Below, piece after piece: positions 25,081 through 35,818 of a stretch of 64,000 nucleotides of DNA; within the stretch, counting starts at the first letter, position 1; every line of letters starts with the position of its first letter. The notes beneath the pieces are model-generated. The model searched no databases, was not told the DNA's origin, and saw only the letters and a list, made by a program, of their open reading frames with translations. The stretch is from Planococcus citri. Lineage: Eukaryota; Arthropoda; Insecta; Hemiptera; Pseudococcidae. The position numbers were made by a program, and so were the translations under genes. The DNA lies in contig NC_088679.1 in the NCBI RefSeq assembly GCF_950023065.1, positions 25,978,001-26,042,000 of the forward strand, written 5' to 3'.

Positions 25081-27559
25081 GCTTGTTTCGAGAATTAAAG
25101 TTTTTTCTGGTGAAAAGTGTAGATATTATTGGCCTAACACTTCTTTAAAAATTTAAATGATGTATTTTTTTAAAATTCAATTTGAAAAAAAAAAACGCAG
25201 GAACCCGAACGGAGCGAAGGCAAAAATACAAATAGTTTCTTTTGGGGCCAGAGCTGTCTTATAAAAATTCTAGACTGTTCCATCTCAGGGAGGAGGAGCT
25301 GTGGATTTTCAAAGTAAGCCCACTTTTTTTTAAAAAAACACAGTTTTTGCAATTCCACCCCCGTATTACTTTTTGTGAGAAACAACACATCCCATAAAAA
25401 GAAATGTTTTTAGGTTTCTACTCCTTTTTGATGCAACAAGAACCAAATTCGAGACCACTTTCAGAGTGGAATGCTCCCATTAGGATTTTTTTTTTGGTTA
25501 AAACAAATTATAAACTCGTTTTTTTGCTCATACCTAGCTCGTAAAATCATCTACCTCTTTTTTGGGCATTTTTTCTTCTGATTTTCGGTGTTAGGTAAAT
25601 TAAAGAAATTCTCAGGGGAAAAACTTCAAAAATTTAAGCGAAATAATCGCTTAATAATTAATCTAGATCGAAGAAATTTCACATTGCTGAACCAGCTTCT
25701 CTGGGCTCTCTTTCATGATACCAAAATTAATACTTAACATCAGCGAAGACTAGCGAAAAAAGGAATAAATTAGCACGTAACAGGCAATACCCTTAAGGCT
25801 CGCTTTTCAAACGTTCAAGTTCAACTTCATCCAGCCGAAGTTTTGAGAAGAACAAACAACTATCAAATAGTTGACTTTCAAGAAACCTAAAAGTAAAATT
25901 CATTTCCTTTTGCATATTTGACAAAAGCTAGGTAAATGTATAGACTTTCACTGTGGAATGATTTGATAAGCAACACTTTACACGACTTACAAATTAACAA
26001 AACGTTATTTCTCGTCTCGCTTCGCACATTTCTTTCAAAAAAAAAAAAACCAGAGAGCGTGTGAGAGAGAGAGAGAGAGAAACAAAAAGAATAAACCGAC
26101 TCTATTGTCTTTATCTCATTCTTGCCAAAAACGTCATACTCTTAACACAATTACTATACAAAATTTGCATCGCAAATTCGTCGCTTTCGTCTTCTTGGGT
26201 TTCATTGTTTTATACGTGGCGCGACTCACCAAGCTCTACAATAACCAAACTCCGAAAAAGCGTTCTCGTTCGTTCGTTTATGGCATTGGCATAAAGCTCC
26301 TGCCAAGCTATACAAGAAAAACACCACGTTGCGGAAAATTGTACGTACCCACCTATTGTAATATATAATATACTAAAACGCAACCCACCCCAACACCCAA
26401 ACTACGAGTATAAACCGAAGGTACCAACGTACTCGAAAATTAATTATAAATCTCTTTCGATATTTTCATAACTCTATATATATCTACCCTGTTCCAGTTT
26501 TCTTGGTCGAGGCTAAATCGCGTTAAAATCAAATTATCACGAAAAAAACACAACTATGAACATTGTTCGTCGAGCCCTTTCGTGTCGGAATGTTTCGCAC
26601 AGATTAAATTGGTGGTATTTATTGCCTGATATGGCAACTTTTCACATCCCTGACTCGATTTACCTTGACCAATTTACCTAGCTGGTGAAAAAAAAGTTGG
26701 AATAATTTTGTTAGTTCGTAGAATACAAATAGGTTCCTCTACTGCATAAGCCGAACAACCAACTAAAAGTCGTGTATCCAAATGAAATAGTTTCATTATT
26801 CCTCGCGCTTTTCTAGCTAGGTTAGGCGCAGGTAGAGGTACCAGCGTCATCGGGTGGGCGTCGGGTCACGAAAATAATGATAAATTCTTTTTTACCTGTC
26901 CGACATGAACGACGCGTTTCTCTAAATGCTACCCGACTTGATGCGCCGCGTCGCGTAGCGTAGCTTTATCGTGTATACGCGCCCCAGGGGTAGCTAAATT
27001 TTTCATTTTCGCTGATTCATTCGCCAATGAAAAGAGAGAAGATTACCTAATTTACCGCAATGACGTAGCCATCTTTAAACTAGCCAAAATTCAGCTCTTG
27101 CTGGTCGTTCGAGATGGACGATACGGGTCAAGAAAATTACCTAGATCGATTTTCATTCTACTTAACCCAGCCCCCCCTTTTCTATTATCTAAGCTGGCCC
27201 ATAGAAGCGAAAAAGTGAGTTTTTCGAATTAATCAGGTGAACTTACGAAGGGGCTAAAAATATTAGGGATTGGTATTACGTGATTGAGCGTTTTTCAAAT
27301 CCTCATTTATACGCCTAGTAGATGGGTCTCGAAAAAAGGTGGAGGAAAATTTTGGATTTGTTTCATTAGACGTTAATTTTTGAGTTGAAAGTCATCCAGA
27401 AAAATTTTTAGGCATGGAGGTGTCTTTGGAGGAAAGTTATTGGTGCTCAAATTGATGTGATTTTTGAAGAAGTCCTTACACAAATTGATTTTTGTGGAAT
27501 TTTGAAAATTCGATATTGACCATTTTTATGGGCTAACTCATTTTTTTTGTTTTTAAATT
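25081..27559. other. No gene; GA run and a GC-richer patch only
   Basis: A (GA)n run lies at about 26064-26082. A CpG-rich patch (GCGCCGCGTCGCGTAGCG) is at about 26942-26960. One GGAGCGAAGGCAAAAA phrase at 25210 resembles the CTCGCTTCGCTCG motif in reverse. No protein was recognised. Confidence 0.35.
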
Positions 27560-27675
27560 CTAGTGATAGAAGTGCTCTTGAAACTAATTTCAACTCGTCT
27601 GAACCGAACTTCATCATTTTTGGTGATTCTGGAGCCTCCAGTGAGATTTTTTAAGATTTTTGATTTCTCCAGAAT
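27560..27675. repeat. Dispersed repeat family A fragment
   Basis: Contains GATTCTGGAGCCTCCAGTGAG and a preceding stretch like the copies at 1620-1700 and 33640-33700. It directly abuts the inverted-repeat element beginning at 27682. Confidence 0.45.
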
Positions 27676-28294
27676 AGGTATGGGTCATTCCACGTCAATT
27701 AGACTAAGAAATAGTAAGGGGGGATGTCAGCGATTTTTCTTGATTTTTTTCCAAATGGTGACGGCTGCTAGAGGGTATCAAAGTTTTCAGTGAACTTGAA
27801 ATATCATCCATTTCAGCAGTGGATTGCTCGATAACCGCGATACCTCCCAAAAATGGAACATTTTCCCATAGTTATAGGGGTTTTGATAGGCTTTTTGGTG
27901 ATATCATAGAAATTAGTGTTTCCACTTTTTTTCGTACAAAAAATTACCTCAAAAAGTTTCAAAACGTAGTTTTCATTTCGTTCCGACTCTCAAAAATTTT
28001 GAAAAAAATATATTATGGACAACTTTCCATGCTGAAACAACATATTAAAAAATTGGGATAGCACTATTTCGTAAGGTCGATTTTAAAAAAATTGATAGAT
28101 AGCGGGAAAGAATCGATTTTTTAAATTTAAAACATGAAAAAAAGTTTCGAATGGTGAAGATGACTCATTTGACTCCTACTTTAACATATCCGTTGAAAAA
28201 GTTGAAAAAATCCGTCCTCTCAATGAAATGAACTCATCACAAAAAAATCAAAATTTGAAAAAATTCAATTTTCAATTCCAAACATTAAAAAAAG

Positions 28295-29374
28295 GATGTG
28301 ATTTATCGGCACGACAGAAAAAGGCATTGCACAGGACAAGAATTATTTCATGACGAAAAAAGTTTTTGAACGACGGTAAATGAATGTCAACGACGCGACG
28401 GTATAAGGTATTGCCCAACAGAATAATTTAAGTTAATGCATGTCTATATAATACAGTTAACGACAAATGTGCACGGCAAAGAAATAAAATAGTGAACGAC
28501 ATAAAAAATACGAATTGCACATCCAAAAATTGATAAAAAGCACGAAATTAAAAAAAACACACAGTTTATCTAGTACTTATCATTGTACAAGTAGTGCTTT
28601 TTTGACTTTTGAGGATCTGCCACTCTTCCGCTTCTGTCCCAAAGGAATTGACTTCTCTTCAGCAGGAACTTGAATGAGCTTGAGACGAACGTGCATAGGT
28701 ACCTAAAGTATGATTACACAGTTCTGATTTAGTGTTGTAGAGGCAGGAACAAATTGACATACATACGCTTTTCTTTGCTCGACTTATGCGGATCACCAGG
28801 CAGCAAACCCAAATAAAAAATTGGAACATCTCCAAACGAATTAAAGTCTGAGCTGAACTGAGCAAGAGGCAGGAGACAGTTCACCTTCTTCCAGAGTGAT
28901 TTTAATTGAAGAAAGAGAAAATAGTGTTTTTAATTGAGGTTTATTACTCAAAATATATGAGTTTTTTGACCTTGCTCAGCAATTAGTTCAGCCATATGAA
29001 ATCAAGAAACTCAAAAATTAGCTTCTTGCATTATCACAAAATGAGTTATTTCTCTGAAAAAAATTTTTTCGCCGGGAAATAATTTATTTTGCCGGGCAAT
29101 TTGGTTTTTTGGCGGGAATAATTTATTTTTCTGGGCAATTCTTTTTTTGGCGGGGAATAATTTATTTGGATGTGGATTACATTTCTTTCGTCGTTTGTAT
29201 GAAATCGAATTGTCGTTCGTATCACTCGAATTGTCATTCGTATCACTCAAGTTTTCGTGCTGGACTGTCGTTGAAAATTGTTGAAAATTGTCGTTAGAAT
29301 GCATTATTTTGTCGTTCAAATGTCCTGTCGTTCGAATCACTTTTTCTGTCGTGCCAATATATAGGTATTCCCCT
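28295..29374. mobile_element. Mutator-like non-autonomous element
   Basis: GGCACGACAGAAAAAG (28309) is mirrored by CTTTTTCTGTCGTGCC (ending 29355). The 9-mer TTAAAAAAA lies outside both ends (28286-28294, 29375-29383), although part of this is target A-richness. Nine-base duplications are typical of Mutator-like elements. AACGAC repeats lie inside both ends, on the + strand at the left and the - strand at the right. A coding remnant (28580-28696, - strand) supports the assignment. Bases 29068-29160 are a small tandem array with GGCGGGAATAATTTATT units. Confidence 0.6.
28580..28696 (-). pseudogene. C-terminal remnant of a probable MULE/SWIM-type transposase
   Basis: Reads 38 codons from an ATG (28694-28696) to a TGA (28580-28582). 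It ends in IPLGQKRKSGRSSKVKKALL plus VQ. A basic KRKxGRxxKxxKAL tail closes many insect Mutator-type and SWIM zinc-finger transposon proteins, as I recall them. No SWIM motif is preserved upstream. It could alternatively be a captured piece of a host gene. The location inside an element with a 9-base duplication favours a transposase origin. Confidence 0.4.
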
Positions 29375-29430
29375 TTAAAAAAAACTTTAAAATTCAGCCA
29401 TCTTATTCAGACCTATTTCTGACGTATTTC

Positions 29431-31394
29431 GGCAAAAATCTACCCCTCCATCAGTTTGGATTTAGGAAAAGACACTCAACTATTGATGAAGTGCACAGGG
29501 TAGTTACAATCATTGAAAATGCGTTGGAGGAGAAAAAGTATTGCTCAGCAGTGTTTTTGGACGTTGCAAAGGCATTCAATACAGTCTGGCACAGAGGTCT
29601 GATTTACAAGTTATCAAAAATTCTTCCAGGCAACTTTTCTTGCTTGATTGAGTCATACTTGAAGGTGAGGTGATTTAGAGTCAGTCACAAAGAGGCCTTG
29701 TCACCATTTTGCAAGATCCACGCAGGAGTACTGCAAGGTGGCATGCTCGGCCTCCTCTTTTACCTGATATATACTTAAGATCTCCCAACTGGTGACACAA
29801 GGGCCGTCTCAAAAGTAAGTTTCACTATTTTTTTCTCTGGAACTACTAGACCAAATTGGATGAAATTTTGGGGATATCCAAGTTCTGAGTTTCTGGTAAC
29901 ACTGTAATTTTTTCAAGTCCCTACATGAAGTGATCGCGTGCAGTCGCTTTTCAAACATTGAGGGAGGATTTGCATGTTGCGTACCTGGCCTCAAAATACC
30001 ATACATGATACAATTACTTGAGTCTACTGGCAAAAATTTGATTCAAATTCACAAGGAAATGTGTCCACTTGTCCAGTCATGCATGGACCAAACGTTATGA
30101 GTGTCCAAATGGTGCGTTGATGGAGGAAACATTTGGAGGAATTTACCAAAATGAACTTACACCTCAGAAAATTTGCAATTTGACGTGAAAATGTTGCCTC
30201 AACGTCAGTTTGACGTCATTTGACAGCATTCAAGGCATAAGTGATGCGCTTGAGGAATATTTATGTTTGGACACTTGCGATGTTTGGTCTATGCACTTGA
30301 CACATCTCCTTGTGAATTTGAATCAAATTTTTGCCAGTAGACTTAAATACTTAATTGTATCATTTATGGTATTTTGAGGCCTTGTGCGCAACAAATCCTC
30401 CCTCAATGTTTAAGAATCAACTGCACGTGATCACTTCAATATAGGGACTTGAAAAAATTACAGTGTTACTAGAAACTCAGAACTTTGATATCCCCAAAAT
30501 TTCATCCAGTTTGGTCCAGTAATCCCAGAGAGAAAAAATACCGAAAAACTTACTTTTGAGACGACCCTCGTACTACCACCACTGCAACATTTGCAGATGA
30601 TACTGCGATATTGGCTGTGAGCAGAGACCAAAGTAGTGCCAACAACAGTCACTAGAAAAAATTTGCAATTGGACTAGGAAGTGGAGGATTGCCCTGAATT
30701 GCCAGAAGTCGAGGCATGTACTCTTCACTCTTTGTCATACTAACAGTTCAATGAGGGTTTATCTCGCCAGTGAGCCAATACCACAGGCTGACTCAGCTAA
30801 ATACCTGGGAATGCACTTGGACTCCAGATTATCATGGAAGGTCCATGTGAAAATGAAGTGTAACCAGATGGAAAAAAAGGTGCGGCAACTTTATTGGCTG
30901 ATTGGAAGGCACTCAGAGTTGGACCTGAGCTGTAAAGTCCTGGTCTACAAGCAGATTATCCGACCTATTTGGACGTATGATCTGGTGTTATGGGGCTGCA
31001 CAAAAAGGTCTAATCACCAGGTGATACAGAGAAGGCAAGATGTCATACTGAGAATGATTGTGAATGCATGTAGATTCTCATGTAATGACGATATCCATGC
31101 AGATTTGAGTATCTCTATGTGGATGAAGTACATACACAAATGTTATGCGGATGCCCATGAGAAGCGCCTAGCGCCTACACAGCCACATCAACACAGAAGC
31201 AATCCAGCTGCTGCACCCTCATGGGCCTCGGAGGCTATGGAGAAGCAAGCCTTTGGATTGTATAGTTAGAACTACCTGTATTAGGTATCTGGTCAATGAG
31301 CTGTGACCCCCTCCCCCCATTAAATTACTCCTTGAAGCCAGTCATAATTTATGGTAATCATATAAGATTGTACTCTTCTTTGTTAAAAAAAAAA
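29431..31394 (+). pseudogene. Jockey-like LINE, 5'-truncated, with a nested element
   Basis: The reverse transcriptase reads from HQFGFRKRHSTIDEVHRV through VFLDVAKAFNTVWHRGL. It then runs over several stops to AGVLQGGMLG and DLPTGDT (to 29799). After an inserted element it resumes at 30572 with TTTTATFADDTAIL, the catalytic (F/Y)ADD box at 30590-30601. It continues as RKWRIALNCQKSRHVLF and, in the open frame 30751-31269, KYLGMHLDSRLSWKVHVK, ending near a stop at 31267. An A run at 31385-31394 is the tail, after which the older host repeat resumes. Endonuclease and gag-like parts are missing. The copy is dead by truncation, stops and the insertion. Confidence 0.85.
29800..30568. mobile_element. 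Inverted-repeat element with 290-base arms inside the LINE
   Basis: AGGGCCGTCTCAAAAGTAAG at the left is mirrored at the right end (CTTACTTTTGAGACGACCCT). The arms 29800-30092 and 30277-30568 pair along nearly their whole length, leaving a spacer of about 185 bases. Removing the element restores the LINE frame from GDT to TTTTATFADD, apart from three bases. No target duplication is obvious. The TCTCAAAAGTAAG terminus is reminiscent of mariner-derived elements, but there is no coding evidence. Confidence 0.75.
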
Positions 31395-31520
31395 TCATGA
31401 AAAAGATGATAAAAATTACACTTGTGGCAAAAAAAAATAAAATTTGTTTATTTTTTGAATTTTTTCAAATTTTGATTTTTTTGTGATGAGTTTATTTCAT
31501 CGAGTGAAAAAGTCCTCTAC

Positions 31521-33519
31521 AAACGATTTGAAACTGAAAAAAATTCATTTTTTTCAAAAATGACCTTACTTTTAGGACCCCTAGCTCAGTTCTCTGTACG
31601 GCTATAGGCCTAAAAAAAAAATTCTGAGTGGTATCCTGCTCAAAATAAACTTCGCTGCCAATTTTCTCCAAAATCCGACATAGGTAATTATATTCATGCA
31701 ATTATTGGACACTTTTGGAAAATTCAAATTCTCATATAGAACCCTTCGTGTTTTGCTATCAAAATATTATTTTTTGAAATTAACTTCAAGGTAGGTAATT
31801 GATTATTTCATAATTAATTGTTCGGTGTTTTTTCGCTACAGCAGTTTCAGCATCAAGTATCAAGCGATGTTTCACATCTCTATCTGTAGGCAAAACCCCC
31901 TTGACACTTCAGCATATGGTTTATCGACGTCGCGGTACCTATATTGTTTCGAGTTATTCGAGGGTTCGGGGAAAACCGAGTCGAGTCTATATTCCCAAAT
32001 GACATAGTATATCTTCTTTTTACTCAAACGACGTTTAAATATTCGACGTTGCGCTGAGAAACATCGACGTCGTCGTGTATACGAGAAAGCTGCGAAAAAT
32101 TCTCACTATCTCGTGTTGTACGAGTATAGCGTGTCGAGATTTATAGCGTGAAATTTATCGCAGCACTTTGGTTTTTCTTCGTTTCATTATCGAACAACTA
32201 AAAAAGGGTTCCAGGTGGCTGGAAGTTTAATCGAAAGTGTTAGAATCGTATTGCTGCTAAATCAATTTTCTCTATATGAGATGGTTCCGTTATTCGTCCC
32301 CGGATATCCCTACCTCGTCTTATGTCCACTAAAGCTTTTAATCTCACCCTATAGACCATTTTTTCCTCTCTCTTCGTTTCACTCTATAACAAAACAATCT
32401 ATTATGGAAGTTTTCTTACGAGCTGAAAAATCCGTGTATTCGAGATATATTACCAATATACCTACGAGTACCTATGTTCCATATGGAGTGTATATAGCCT
32501 ATATTGCAACTTGCTATATTATATGTACTTATATGTACTTACATTGAGCTATCGTCAAAATGATGGTATTGTTTTTTCAATCCATTTACCACTATATGTG
32601 TTAGGCAGGTACCTATACGATGTGCTTTACGTTTCCTCTCGACGATCAATCTGTGAAATTAATCCCTTTCTAGGGATGTAATTTAGCGTGAAATTCACCA
32701 TTTATCGTTATACTCGCGTACCTACCAACTTCGAAAGATGCGGCGTGTATTAAAATAAGCCAACTTTTCCATCCAGTTTAGTATACACTCTTCGTCTTCC
32801 TGGCCAAGTGTTGAAAATTTTTCTTCGAAAAGTTTACCTTAATACGGCTATATCTATATATCATCGTGAGATTAGTTGATTATTCTTCGAATTTTCGCGT
32901 CTTTCGCGCTTTTAGACAAATTTTCTTCTCACGTAGCGTTATTGAAAGTTTTTCGAGCCTTGAAAAGTAAACTAGGTTGGTAGTTGAATTGAATTGTTCT
33001 AAGTTTTTATGAGAAAACGAAGGAATTTAGAAATTGATGAAAGTTTGCATCATTATGTCACAATTTTGTTCACGTTGAAAAAAAAATATCTTCTAAAAAA
33101 TTGTAGGATTGGTCGGTAAAATATTGGAACTTCTCGCTGAGGAAATTAATCGCTCTAAATATCTAATCCATTTTTCAAAAAAAAACTTCTAGCCTCTTGA
33201 AAAACGTTGGTCTATTTGCACAGCTAAGCCCCCCCCCCCCCAGTTGAAAGAATTTTTAAAACATGAAATGAAGGAAACTTTTTATAAATTTGGAAATTTT
33301 GGGGAGATTTTTTTAATGGGAATTATTTAGAGCAGTTTTCGCATAAAAAACAAATTTAAATTTAAGTTTTTTTAATTTTGGTTGGGAGAGGGAAAAACTG
33401 GAAGAAGTTTTTCCTTGAAAAATTGTCTTTTTAGAGGGATTATGAAGCATAAATGAAAAATTCTTACAAGAAACGTATCCAAACTGTGTGAAATTTACGA
33501 TGCTGAAATGTGCGTAGGT
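31521..33519. other. No gene; nothing recognised
   Basis: Single-copy-looking sequence with CpG-containing stretches near 31900-32160. The 110-codon frame at 32215-32547 has no known domain. Confidence 0.35.
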
Positions 33520-34060
33520 ATCTATTTTGTCGATTTTTGCAGAATTTTTGAAAACTTGAAGACCAAAAAGAAAAAAATAATTTTTCCAAATTGACGTAGA
33601 AAGGTACGCAGATACTCTATTTTGACGGGCTACAAATCGATTTGAAACGGTTTCAAACAGTTTTGAGCAATTCTGGAGCCTTCAGCAGGTTTCCTACCGC
33701 TGAAATTTCTTCAAAAATTCTACCAAATGAAAATTGAAAGCGAAAATTTACTTTATACCATAACTTCAACAAGCTGCATCGATTGGAGGTAGTTTTGAAC
33801 TGTTATGGAACATACAGTTTTTTTGTTTGTTTTTTTTTTTGAAAATGCCAGGTTTCCCAACAAAGTTTGAAAAAACTGTACAAATCAACTTGATGCATGT
33901 TGATGATCCACTTGACCAAATACACGCCATTTTACGAAAATTGGTTTCTTCCGATTCCAAATCTCAGGTTTCTTCAGCTATTTCGTGCACTTCTTGAAAA
34001 TTTGGCATTTCCAAAATATGGATGGTGGTTTCCAGGTTTCAATTGACTCAGCATATTGAA
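33520..34060. repeat. Dispersed repeat family A copy
   Basis: Contains TTCTGGAGCCTTCAGCAGG, GAAAATTGAAAGCGAAAATT and GCATCGATTGGAGGTAG in the same order as 1670-1800. A reversed-looking part follows to about 34060. Confidence 0.5.
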
Positions 34061-35180
34061 ATTACCAGATTAGAGCAGTTCTTTTTTTGTGTGTATTTCC
34101 TTCCTGGGGGGGGGGGAGGGAGACGCTTAAGTGAAGCTGCAAGTCCCTAATTTTCATAGCCTCCCCCCTCCTACCATTATGTTTTGAGATAACGTCATTT
34201 ATTTGAACCTTTTTGAAATGAAAAATTTTGATCACCTTTTTTTTTTGCTCTTCAAGTAATAATGTTCCATAATTCCAAATTTTAAATGTGACGACATTGA
34301 TAGATTTTGTATTTAAATAATTTTGGCCTGAAAAAAAAATTGAAAATTTTTTGAAAAAGATGCCATTTTTTTATTTTTTTCATTTTTTTTAGTTTCATGG
34401 CAATTTTTTGATATTTTTGAGCTTTTCTTTGAAAGGACTGCCTCCTCTTGCGCCCCCCACACAAATCCTGGATTATAGTAAGTATAAACTAAATTCAATT
34501 TTTCCAATTTTGTTGGGTGTAGTTTTTGAATTTCAGCTTTTGAAAACCTGCTGAGGGCTTGAGAACTGCCCAAAACGATTCAAATCCAATTTTAATCAGT
34601 GGGGAGGAGAGGCTAAAATAGAGTACATACCAAATTTCAGCTGTCAATGTTAATTTGGTAAAATTTTGGTGTACTTTTAAGCTGAATTTGATTTTTTAAA
34701 ATTCATCAAAAAATGCACTTTAGACTTCAATCGTTTGAATTGAAAAAAATGAAACGTGGAGGGGGGTCTGGGGAATGAGAAGTGTGTTTTTTTTTGAAAA
34801 GCAGATCAATTACAGGAATTCTGTTCCAAAAATTGAGAATCTTTAGTAAAAAATTAGGATTCATTTCCTCATAAAAGCCAGCTGGAGTGGAACAGGAGCA
34901 TGGAAAAGCGAAACTTTAAAACAAGGTCCACCCCCCCCCCCCCCAGTTCTCAAATTCTGATCGGTATTGTTTCAAGTTTTTACAGTGTCGTTCTGCCGGT
35001 TCTGCGAAGTCTGATTTTTTTTTTTTGTTTAGAATATCGTACCAGCTCTCAAGAGTCTCTACAAATATTATTCAAACAAAAAAAGTTTACCCTAATTTTG
35101 ATTAAACCTTAAACCGTTGAAAAGTGAAAGAACAGAGGCAATTTATTCCTATAGTCTCCTTTTTCTAGAAATCCTGAAAA
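34061..35180. other. No gene; AT-rich with a family A scrap
   Basis: Several homopolymer runs (G at about 34107, C at about 34930). A family A-like piece (ACCAAATTTCAGCTGTCAATG) lies at about 34628-34740. No protein was recognised. Confidence 0.35.
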
Positions 35181-35470
35181 ATAATTACGGTAATTACGGT
35201 AATTTACGAGTAATCACGGTAATTTACCAGTAATCACGGTGATTTACCAGGTAATTATGGTAATTTACCAGGAAATTACAGAACTATAACAAGTACTCAC
35301 AGTTATTGAACCATTACCACAATTTACCGAGTGATTACGCGTATTTACTGAGTAATTAAGATAATTTACCGAGTAATTACGATAATTTACTGAGTAATTA
35401 CGGTAATTTACCGAGTAATTACGGTAATTTACCGAGTAATTACGGTAATTTACCGAGTAATTACGGTAAA
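35181..35470. repeat. Minisatellite with a 21-base unit
   Basis: Units of GTAATTACGGTAATTTACCGA, diverged at the left and nearly perfect over the last four (about 35380-35467). Each good unit contains TAATTA, the core of many homeodomain sites. The array ends about 270 bases before the candidate exon at 35737. Unit purity rising towards one end suggests recent expansion there. Confidence 0.85.
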
Positions 35471-35736
35471 GTTGTTAAATTTTAACTCTAATTTTAAAGT
35501 TTTTATTTCATATTATTTTTTGACGTTAGCCCTTATTAAAAAAAAATAAAAAAATAAAAAAAAGCAAAACTTTCATTTTTGTTTTTATTTTAAATGAAAT
35601 AAGGTTTTTTTATTGCCTTTGAAATATGTTTGTTGAAGTTCTCATTTTCCCATCTCAGTTTCTTTTTTTTTTATTGACTAAGCATACTTGATTGTTGAAA
35701 TTTTCCTTCTACATACTTCATTATTTTCTTTACCAG

Positions 35737-35818
35737 GCCAATTCAGAAAATTCGGCGGTAAAATCATCACAGCTGGTAACGCTGATGTGGAAAAAAATGA
35801 ATTTAAAGATCATATGTA
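35737..35818 (+). CDS. Candidate second exon of the small acidic protein gene
   Basis: A pyrimidine-rich tract and TTTACCAG end at 35736. Joined in phase 1 to the exon ending at 15589, the exon reads Gly, then QFRKFGGKIITAG and NADVEKNEFKDHM, and stops with TAA at 35816-35818. An alternative end is the donor-like GTAAAT at 35814, which would let the frame continue into an unseen exon. The peptide is hydrophilic, and I do not recognise it. Base composition is less AT-rich than the flanks, as expected of coding sequence. It is separated from the first exon by 20 kb of repeats. Confidence 0.4.

Larger units (their letters stand above)
27682..31520. mobile_element. Long-inverted-repeat element, copy 1, interrupted and truncated
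   Basis: Starts GGGTCATTCCACGTCAATT, the terminus shared with copies at 38465, 53020 and 61678. The left arm runs to 28294. A Mutator-like element follows (28295-29374), then about 55 bases of the original spacer (TCTTATTCAGACC, then TTCTGACGTATTTC, ending at 29430). Next is a LINE (29431-31394), then the spacer resumes (ATGATAAAAATTACAC) and the right arm begins (TTTTTTTGTGATGAG). The right arm stops near 31520, so the right terminus is lost. There is no transposase frame. The intact form, judged from copy 3, would be about 1.4 kb with arms of 600-650 bases. Confidence 0.75.

Noticed and set aside
35181..35470. CRISPR-like regular array
   Set aside because: Units are contiguous with no spacers, and the context is eukaryotic. 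It is a minisatellite.
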